A stretch of DNA of 10,974 nt, from positions 6,616 through 17,589 of the forward strand of contig DCGJ01000125.1 of the NCBI GenBank assembly GCA_002315495.1, in the 5' to 3' direction. The notes beneath the pieces are model-generated. The model was not told where the DNA came from. It saw only the letters and a program-made list of their open reading frames with translations, and searched no databases. How positions within the stretch are numbered: the first letter of the stretch is position 1; the number at the start of each line of letters is the position of its first letter. Source of the DNA: Lachnoclostridium sp. UBA1781. GTDB taxonomy: Bacteria > Bacillota > Clostridia > Lachnospirales > Lachnospiraceae. A program made the translations under genes and the position numbers. This document shows positions 6,026-10,974 of the stretch, in pieces.

Positions 6026-7924
6026 CTATAAATTTTTCACGAATAACGCGCGAATCGCATTTAACACGGCAAGCACCATAACTCCGACATCCGCGAAGAT
6101 GGCGAGCCACATATTGGCGATACCAAGTGCACCGAGCACCAGACAGATGAGCTTTACGCCGATTGCAAAGTAAATGTTCTGGTAGACGATACGAAGGCAT
6201 TTTCTTGCGATTTTAATTGCCTTGGAAATCTTCAATGGATCGTCATCCATAAGGACAATGTCCGCAGCTTCGATGGCTGCGTCACTACCCATAGCGCCCA
6301 TGGCAATACCGATATCCGCACGGGACAAAACCGGTGCATCATTGATACCGTCACCCACAAATGCAAGCTTTTCGTCTTCCTTCTTGTGCGCCAACAGTTC
6401 TTCTACCTTTGACACCTTATCGCCCGGTAAAAGCTCGCTGTAAACCTGCTCAATTCCAAGCTCCTTTGCTACCGACTCCGCTACACTCTTCGTATCGCCG
6501 GTCAGCATAATCGTATGGGAAATGCCAGCCGAACGAAGGGCCGCGATTGCTTCCTTCGCCGTTGGCTTAATCTTATCGGAAATGAGGATATGACCTTCAT
6601 ACTGTCCGTTGATTGCCACATGAACGATGGTTCCCACATGCGTACAATCCTTGTAGTCGATGCCCAGCTTCTTCATGAGCTTTGCATTACCAACAGCAAC
6701 CGAAATACCGTCCACCTTCGCAGTAATACCGTGTCCGCCAATCTCTTCCACCTCGGTCACGCGGCTCTGGTCGATGTCCTTCCCGTAGGCCTGCTTTAAG
6801 CTCTTACTGATTGGATGGGAGGAGAAGCTTTCCACGTGAGCTGCAAGCTCCAAAATCTCCGCATCCTCTTTTTCATTGTGATGAATTCCGGCAACCTCGA
6901 AGACGCCCTGTGTCATCGTGCCGGTCTTATCGAATACAACATACTTGGTCTGGGAAAGTGTTTCCAGATAGTTGGACCCCTTTACCAAAACGCCCTCTTT
7001 GCTTGCGCCACCGATTCCGGCGAAGAAGCTAAGCGGAATACTGATTACCAGTGCACAAGGACAGCTGATTACGAGGAAGGTAAGCGCACGATAGATCCAG
7101 GTGGTCCACATCGGGCTGCTTCCCATCACAAGACGAATCACCGGCGGACAGATTGCAAGTGCCAGTGCACTGATACAAACGGCCGGTGTGTAATACTTCG
7201 CGAACTTGGAAATGAAGTTTTCGGAACGAGACTTCTTCGAGCTTGCGTTTTCCACCATGTCAAGAATCTTGGAAACCGTTGATTCACCGAATTCCTTGGT
7301 TGTCTGAATCTTCAGAACACCGGTCATATTGATACAGCCGCTGATGACCTCATCGCCGCATTTTGCTTCTCTTGGAAGACTTTCGCCGGTAAGTGCGCTC
7401 GTATTAAGAGAGGAATTACCCTCGATAATGATACCGTCAATCGGCACTTTTTCACCCGGCTGACATACGATAACACTACCGATTTCAACCTCATCCGGGT
7501 CCACCTGCTCGAGCTTGCCATCAACCTCGATATTGGCATAATCCGGTCGAATATCCATCAAATCACTGATGTTTCGACGGCTCTTGCCAACCGCATAACT
7601 CTGAAACAGCTCGCCGATCTGATAAAACAGCATAACTGCGATGGCTTCCGCGTAATCGCCACTCTTCTCGAATAATGCGACTGCGATGGCGCCAACCGTT
7701 GCGATGGCCATCAGGAAGTTTTCGTCGAACACCTGACCGTTCTGAATGCCCTTCACAGCCTTCTTCAGGATATCAAAGCCAATTACCAGATAAGCCACCA
7801 TATAAAGGCCAAAGCGAATCCAGGAGGTTTCGGAAAGGAGGCTTTCCGGTGTCAGTTTTAATCCGATCAGCATGATGGTTGCAATGATGATGCGAACCAG
7901 CATTTTCTTTTGTTTCTTCGTCAT
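6026..7924 (-). CDS. cadA: Zn/Cd/Pb-exporting P1B-type ATPase (CadA/ZntA type)
   Basis: A membrane pump that uses ATP to expel divalent soft metals. The 632 residues are shorter than the usual 700 or more because there is no N-terminal HMA domain; that domain is encoded separately just upstream. The start at 7924 has GAGAGGT about 8 bases upstream, and no reading into the HMA gene is possible because it is in another frame. In order: N-terminal helices (about 8-110), the actuator domain with TGES (179-182), the helix with CPC (288-290, transport site), the phosphorylation site DKTGT (Asp332), the HP pair (370-371) in the nucleotide-binding domain, MLTGD (473-477), GDGINDAP (524-531), then the last helices with Lys591 and Asp612 in the ADVGVMVLAVLNAIR segment. 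The Lys/Asp pair plus CPC is the P1B-2 (Zn/Cd/Pb) signature, not that of Cu pumps. Metal specificity is inferred from these residues and from the SmtB-like regulator. Confidence 0.95.
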   Translation of the reverse strand: MTKKQKKMLVRIIIATIMLIGLKLTPESLLSETSWIRFGLYMVAYLVIGFDILKKAVKGIQNGQVFDENFLMAIATVGAIAVALFEKSGDYAEAIAVMLFYQIGELFQSYAVGKSRRNISDLMDIRPDYANIEVDGKLEQVDPDEVEIGSVIVCQPGEKVPIDGIIIEGNSSLNTSALTGESLPREAKCGDEVISGCINMTGVLKIQTTKEFGESTVSKILDMVENASSKKSRSENFISKFAKYYTPAVCISALALAICPPVIRLVMGSSPMWTTWIYRALTFLVISCPCALVISIPLSFFAGIGGASKEGVLVKGSNYLETLSQTKYVVFDKTGTMTQGVFEVAGIHHNEKEDAEILELAAHVESFSSHPISKSLKQAYGKDIDQSRVTEVEEIGGHGITAKVDGISVAVGNAKLMKKLGIDYKDCTHVGTIVHVAINGQYEGHILISDKIKPTAKEAIAALRSAGISHTIMLTGDTKSVAESVAKELGIEQVYSELLPGDKVSKVEELLAHKKEDEKLAFVGDGINDAPVLSRADIGIAMGAMGSDAAIEAADIVLMDDDPLKISKAIKIARKCLRIVYQNIYFAIGVKLICLVLGALGIANMWLAIFADVGVMVLAVLNAIRALFVKNL

Positions 7925-7983
7925 GTTATCTACCTCTCATTCTCCCAACATTCACATTCCCTTTATCGTAAAAAACAAATCAA

Positions 7984-8202
7984 CTAGATGTAGATTTCGC
8001 AATCGTCCTCAACCTTTTTGCAATTCTTAAGAACTTCCTTCATAACCGCCTTGGCATCCTGACCCTCTTCGAATTCCACATTCATCTTCAAGGTCATGAA
8101 ATTAACAACACAGTCCTTAACGCCGGCGGTGTTCTTCGCTGCCTCTTCCATCTTGTTTGCGCAATTTGCACAGTCAACTTCAATCTTATAGCTCTTCTTC
8201 AT
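7984..8202 (-). CDS. Stand-alone heavy-metal-associated (HMA) domain protein
   Basis: A 72-residue cytoplasmic metal-binding protein of the ferredoxin-like HMA fold. The metal loop is VDCANCANKMEE with Cys11 and Cys14; the Asp just before the first Cys is typical of the HMA domains of Zn/Cd pumps (DCxxC), in contrast to the MxCxxC of Cu chaperones. Two further Cys (61 and 68) lie near the C-terminus (NCKKVEDDCEIYI) and may add ligands. The start at 8202 has AAGGAG about 10 bases upstream. It is the first gene of the metal operon, 59 bases before the ATPase, which lacks its own HMA domain, so it likely acts as the detached N-terminal domain or chaperone of that pump. The two genes are in different frames, so they are not one gene broken by a simple stop. 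Confidence 0.9.
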   Translation of the reverse strand: MKKSYKIEVDCANCANKMEEAAKNTAGVKDCVVNFMTLKMNVEFEEGQDAKAVMKEVLKNCKKVEDDCEIYI

Positions 8203-8242
8203 ATTCTCTAATCTCCTTTTATGTTTTTGCTTTTCGCTCTTT

Positions 8243-8268
8243 CATATGAACAGTTATTCATATGTTCA
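8243..8268. promoter_or_regulatory. SmtB/ArsR-type operator of the metal operon
   Basis: A perfect inverted repeat CATATGAA-N6-TTCATATG (8243-8250 with 8257-8264). Its core TGAACA-GT-TATTCA (8247-8260) is the 6-2-6 element I know from the cyanobacterial smt operator; a further TGTTCA (8263-8268) mirrors TGAACA (8247-8252). It covers the predicted transcription start just downstream of the -10, so a bound repressor would block the promoter. Confidence 0.88.
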
Positions 8269-8273
8269 ACTTG

Positions 8274-8301
8274 ATTATATCACGATTAATTATTCTGTCA
8301 A
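8274..8301 (-). promoter_or_regulatory. Consensus promoter of the metal operon
   Basis: On the minus strand the -35 is TTGACA (8296-8301) and the -10 is TATAAT (8274-8279), both perfect, with a 16-base spacer. The predicted start near 8267 falls on the edge of the operator. A strong promoter held off by a repressor fits an inducible resistance operon. Confidence 0.88.
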
Positions 8302-8306
8302 CCCCT

Positions 8307-8342
8307 AAATTGAAGAACGCCGGTTATATTTTCCCGGCGTTC
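8307..8342 (-). terminator. Hairpin terminator of the EAL gene, insulating the metal promoter
   Basis: A 9-bp perfect stem GAACGCCGG/CCGGCGTTC (8315-8323 with 8334-8342) with a 10-base AT-rich loop, 10 bases past the EAL stop. On the minus strand it is followed by TTCAATTTA, a moderate U-rich tail, and then directly by the -35 of the metal operon. Confidence 0.6.
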
Positions 8343-8352
8343 AAGCGTTGTT

Positions 8353-9555
8353 TTATTCAATATTCTGACAAAGTGTAATAACGATAACGTCATCCACTCC
8401 CGGACTCTCAACAAAATAGTCCACGGTTTCTACCTTACGATACTCTCCGTCATTTCCAATCTGACGGGTTACCAGACGGACTTCTTTCGAACCCTCCTCA
8501 TGCATCTTCAGCAATCGCTCTCTTTGGAAGGTTGTTGCAAATGCTTCCTGATCTTCCGGATGCATGGACGAAGCTCCGTGTACGATCAGCTCATCAAATT
8601 TACCGGAGGCCGGACACGAGGTCTGCGAAAAGCTGTCATATACAACCATATAATAGCTGTTTCTGGTCAGATTCGTGATGATAATCAGAGGGAATTTGCG
8701 AAACAGGACATCCATCAGCAGATTCGTTGTGCTTGCAAGGGTCTGAATGGACAGAATATCATAATCAAAATCAATCGGCTTCTGCTCGGTAAGTTTCAGG
8801 AGATACTCTGCTTCCGGAAGCGGTTTGGAATATAAGAAGCCCTGAATACGCTTACAGTCGCAGGTGCGCAGGAATCCCAACTGTTCTTCTGTCTCCACGC
8901 CCTCGGCCACGGTCAGCATTTTCAGACGATTTGCGAAATAGAAAATGCTCTCCAGCACGATACGCGCCTTATCCTGACGGCAGTTATCGGAAAGCAATCC
9001 CTTGTCAATTTTCAAAATATCAAAAGAGATATCCTTGATAAACTGAAGTGAGGATAGGCCGCATCCGAAATCATCGAGTGCTACGGAATACCCCATATTC
9101 CGAATCTGCTCTACCCAAGGAGCAACCAGATCCGATTCGGCTGCAACGGCCGATTCCGTGATTTCGACAACGATTTCTTCAGGTTTCAAATCATACAGTT
9201 TAACGATACTGTCTAATTTCTGATGAAAGCCCTCTTCTTTTATATGCCAACGGGAAAAATTCACATGAATCGGCACCGTGAGCATGCCAAGTCGATGGGA
9301 TCTCTGAAGGAAACGGCAGACCTCCTCCAACATATACCAATCCACCTCATTGATGGTGGAATTCTGCTCCAAAGCCGGAATAAAGGCAACCGGAGGCACA
9401 ACGGAACCATCCTCACGAACCCAACGAACAAGCGCCTCAGCGCTCAACAGTTTATTCGAAAGTGCATCGTACTGCGGCTGGTAATACGCCTTCAGCTCCT
9501 GCTTCTCCATAGCTTCTCGAATGTCATTTACAATGGTGTTAAAATATGCGTCCAT
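8353..9555 (-). CDS. Cyclic-di-GMP phosphodiesterase (EAL domain) with C-terminal PAS-like domain
   Basis: A soluble enzyme expected to hydrolyse c-di-GMP to pGpG. With the start at 9555 it has 400 residues. The EAL domain (about 10-255) keeps every catalytic residue I can place: Glu40 in EALVRW, Asn99 in HVNFS, Glu131 in VEITES, Asp161-Asp162 in DDFGCGLSSL (the loop-6 motif), Lys182 in LKIDK, Glu218 in AEGVE and Gln238 in QGFLYSKPLP. It should therefore be active. Residues about 275-400 look like a PAS fold (LTRNSYYMVVYD, then MHPEDQEAF and NDGEYRKVE), a probable sensor. No membrane segment and no GGDEF domain are present. The start is uncertain: an in-frame ATG at 9579 also has a good AAGGAG, whereas 9555 has GGGAGG 7 bases upstream; the EAL domain begins soon after either. 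It stands alone, divergent from the NuoE-like gene. Confidence 0.93.
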   Translation of the reverse strand: MDAYFNTIVNDIREAMEKQELKAYYQPQYDALSNKLLSAEALVRWVREDGSVVPPVAFIPALEQNSTINEVDWYMLEEVCRFLQRSHRLGMLTVPIHVNFSRWHIKEEGFHQKLDSIVKLYDLKPEEIVVEITESAVAAESDLVAPWVEQIRNMGYSVALDDFGCGLSSLQFIKDISFDILKIDKGLLSDNCRQDKARIVLESIFYFANRLKMLTVAEGVETEEQLGFLRTCDCKRIQGFLYSKPLPEAEYLLKLTEQKPIDFDYDILSIQTLASTTNLLMDVLFRKFPLIIITNLTRNSYYMVVYDSFSQTSCPASGKFDELIVHGASSMHPEDQEAFATTFQRERLLKMHEEGSKEVRLVTRQIGNDGEYRKVETVDYFVESPGVDDVIVITLCQNIE

Positions 9556-9562
9556 ATAAAAA

Positions 9563-9595
9563 CCTCCCTTAACGCTCATTTTACCACTCTCCTTT
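9563..9595 (-). promoter_or_regulatory. Two competing ribosome binding sites for the EAL gene
   Basis: GGGAGG (9563-9568) is 7 bases before the ATG at 9555. AAAGGAG (9589-9595) is 9 bases before the in-frame ATG at 9579. Both are good, so the product may start with or without eight extra residues (MSVKGGFY). The codons KGG in the longer form are simply the downstream Shine-Dalgarno sequence read in frame, which favours 9555. Confidence 0.5.
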
Positions 9596-9688
9596 GTCGA
9601 ATCAATACGAAGAACATCGTCGTAATTTCTCCTCGACAACGAATTCCACATTTTTTTGCATTATCCTCTAAAAATTCGTTTCTTTGGT

Positions 9689-9717
9689 TGCGTAACCCGG
9701 GAAAATAAAGTAAAATC
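9689..9717 (+). promoter_or_regulatory. Possible promoter of the NuoE/NuoF-like operon
   Basis: TTGCGT (9689-9694), a 17-base spacer and TAAAAT (9712-9717, 5/6) lie 40 bases before the NuoE-like start. The -35 is poor. The roughly 200-base divergent region (9556-9757) holds this and the EAL leader; I find no convincing promoter for the EAL gene on the minus strand. Confidence 0.35.
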
Positions 9718-9757
9718 AATCCATCGAATTACACAGATACAGAAAGGATTATTTCCT

Positions 9758-10234
9758 ATGCTAGACCAAAGTTATTTTGATAAAACAGACGAGATTATTG
9801 GCCTTCACGGTAAAGTTCCGTCCTCTCTGATTCCGATTATTCAGGACATTCAGAGTGAATACCGTTATCTGCCGCCGGAGCTTCTTTCCTACGTTGCCGA
9901 GCAGATTGGGATTACCGAGGCAAAGGCCTACAGCGTTGCCACATTTTATGAGAACTTCTCCTTCGAGCCGAAGGGTAAGTATGTCATTAAGGTTTGTGAC
10001 GGAACCGCCTGTCATGTACGCAAGTCCACCACCATCCTGGAGCGCCTCTACGCCGAGCTCGGTCTTTCTTCTTCCAAGAAAACCACCGACGATATGCTCT
10101 TCACCCTAGAGACGGTTTCCTGTCTCGGCGCCTGTGGTCTTGCACCGGTTATGACCGTTAACGACAAGGTTTATCCGGCTATGACGCCGGACGAAGCTTC
10201 CGCTTTAATCAAATCATTAAAGGAGGAGGCATAA
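9758..10234 (+). CDS. NuoE/HydC-like [2Fe-2S] subunit of an NAD-linked redox complex
   Basis: A 158-residue thioredoxin-like [2Fe-2S] ferredoxin subunit that passes electrons to or from the NuoF/HydB flavoprotein in the cytoplasm. An upstream in-frame ATG (9656) has no ribosome binding site; the start at 9758 has AGAAAGGA 9 bases upstream and begins the conserved region. An N-terminal helical part (LIPIIQDIQSEYRYLPPELLSYVAEQIGI, about 24-52) is followed by SVATFYENFSF and the four cluster ligands Cys80, Cys85 (C-x4-C) and Cys122, Cys126 (C-x3-C in SCLGACGLAP). It is followed after one base by a NuoF/HydB-like gene. With no other complex I genes in view, membership in a HydABC electron-bifurcating [FeFe] hydrogenase or a similar NAD(P)-ferredoxin enzyme is more likely than respiratory complex I, but the rest of the operon is outside the window. 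Confidence 0.92.
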   Translation: MLDQSYFDKTDEIIGLHGKVPSSLIPIIQDIQSEYRYLPPELLSYVAEQIGITEAKAYSVATFYENFSFEPKGKYVIKVCDGTACHVRKSTTILERLYAELGLSSSKKTTDDMLFTLETVSCLGACGLAPVMTVNDKVYPAMTPDEASALIKSLKEEA

Positions 10235-10235
10235 T

Positions 10236-10974
10236 ATGGCTAAGATTTTATCCAAAGAAGATTTGCTCCGAGTTCAGCAGTCTTCCCTAAAAACGATTGA
10301 ACGCTCGAAGATCCGTCTCTTAATCTGTGCCGGTACCGGTTGTATTGCCGGCGGCTCCGGAGAGATTTACGACCGACTTTTGAAGCTTATCGGAAATGAT
10401 GACAGTATTGAAGTAGTCTTCGCCCCTGAAGTTGCTCACGGCGAGACCGAAGGCATTTCCGAAGATGCTTCCGGCAAAACCCCAGTTGCCATCCGTAAGA
10501 GCGGCTGTCACGGTTTCTGTGAAATGGGCCCTCTCATGCGAATTGAGCCGATGGGTATTCTTTACACAAAGATCAAGCCGGAAGACTGTGAAGAAATCTA
10601 CGAGAAGACCATTAAGAACGGGGAAATCATCTCCCGCCTTCTTTATAAGCAGGATGGCGTGGAATATCCGAAGCAGGAAGATATTCCATTCTACAAGAAG
10701 CAGACCCGTCTTGTTCTTGAGAACTGCGGACATATTGATGCGGAGCATATCTGCGAGGCCATTGCCCAGGGCGGCTATCAGGCATTTGTAAAGGCTCTCT
10801 TCACCATGACTCCTCAGGAGGTTGTGGACGAGATTCTGGAATCCAATCTTCGCGGTCGCGGAGGCGGCGGCTTCAAGACCGGTATCAAGTGGCAGCAGGT
10901 AGCACGTCAGGCGGAGCCGATTCACTATGTTGTTTGTAACGGTGACGAGGGTGACCCGGGTGCATTTATGGACC
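10236..10974 (+). CDS. NuoF/HydB-like NADH-binding flavoprotein subunit, N-terminal part (3' end outside window)
   Basis: The open frame runs from the ATG at 10236 to the window edge: 246 codons of a protein that is usually about 600 residues. AGGAGGAGG lies just upstream, and the start is one base after the NuoE-like stop, so the two are translated together. The N-terminal part (about 25-115) is a thioredoxin-like [2Fe-2S] domain with Cys31, Cys36 (CAGTGC) and Cys91, Cys95 (CHGFC), which marks the longer HydB type rather than plain NuoF. The NADH/FMN region then begins: LRGRGGGGFKTGIKW (205-219, the nucleotide-binding glycine loop; the family usually has Pro where Lys214 is) and CNGDEGDPGAFMD (234-246, FMN contact). 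It oxidises or reduces NAD(H) with FMN and Fe-S clusters. The C-terminal Fe-S motifs and partner HydA are not visible. Hydrogenase versus formate-dehydrogenase membership cannot be decided here. Confidence 0.92.
   Translation, partial: MAKILSKEDLLRVQQSSLKTIERSKIRLLICAGTGCIAGGSGEIYDRLLKLIGNDDSIEVVFAPEVAHGETEGISEDASGKTPVAIRKSGCHGFCEMGPLMRIEPMGILYTKIKPEDCEEIYEKTIKNGEIISRLLYKQDGVEYPKQEDIPFYKKQTRLVLENCGHIDAEHICEAIAQGGYQAFVKALFTMTPQEVVDEILESNLRGRGGGGFKTGIKWQQVARQAEPIHYVVCNGDEGDPGAFMD

Noticed and set aside
5958..6200. N-terminal extension of the ArsR-family repressor
   Set aside because: It overlaps the conserved C-terminus of the ATPase in another frame; the ATG at 5957 has a ribosome binding site and begins the family-like sequence.
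8221..8301. Tandem repeats or a CRISPR-like array suggested by repeated CATATG
   Set aside because: The repeats are two arms of one operator palindrome, with no regular repeat-spacer pattern.
10320..10925. Minus-strand frame of 201 codons at the right end
   Set aside because: It is antisense to the NuoF/HydB-like gene, whose Cys and glycine-loop motifs are clear.

Overview
The window looks like a chromosomal segment of a Gram-positive Clostridia-class anaerobe, most likely of the Lachnospiraceae type. The grounds are consensus-like sigma-A promoters, strong purine-rich ribosome binding sites, a lipobox lipoprotein, the rsmD-coaD-coiled-coil gene order with tmcAL (ylbM) close by, and the start of a HydC/HydB-type NAD-linked redox operon. 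This placement is inference from gene content; there is no rRNA or species-specific marker. I see no tRNA, rRNA, CRISPR array, insertion sequence or phage gene.

Layout. (1) Positions 1-591, plus strand: the C-terminal half of TmcAL, which acts in wobble acetylation of elongator tRNA-Met. It converges on a minus-strand lipoprotein gene (660-2132), with one bidirectional terminator between them. The lipoprotein has its own promoter, and its C-terminal part contains a stretch that resembles a type IV pilin helix. (2) Positions 2296-4043, minus strand: an operon of rsmD, coaD and a coiled-coil protein with an acidic tail. It runs from a good promoter near 4120-4149, has a large hairpin in its leader, and ends in a clear intrinsic terminator at 2241-2280. 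(3) Positions 4219-5079, minus strand: an Mrp/NBP35-family Fe-S carrier ATPase.

(4) Positions 5157-8202, minus strand: a metal-resistance operon. Its order is a stand-alone HMA metal-binding protein, a Zn/Cd/Pb P1B-type ATPase without its own HMA domain, a His/Cys-rich ArsR/SmtB repressor, and a small two-helix membrane protein of unknown function. It starts from a promoter with perfect -35 and -10 hexamers, and an SmtB-type operator lies over the predicted transcription start. The expected circuit is that the repressor blocks the promoter until Zn, Cd or Pb binds it, after which the HMA protein and pump are made and metal is exported.

(5) Positions 8353-9555, minus strand: a c-di-GMP phosphodiesterase (EAL domain) with a C-terminal PAS-like domain. 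(6) Positions 9758-10974, plus strand, divergent from the EAL gene: a NuoE/HydC-like [2Fe-2S] subunit followed after one base by a NuoF/HydB-like flavoprotein cut by the window edge. This is probably the start of an electron-bifurcating hydrogenase or similar NAD(H)-ferredoxin complex.

Most of the window is ordinary core genome. The parts most worth a second look are the lipoprotein with its pilin-like segment, the completeness of the metal circuit together with its uncharacterised small membrane protein, and the structured leader of the rsmD operon. All gaps between genes are shorter than 300 bases, and what they hold is listed.
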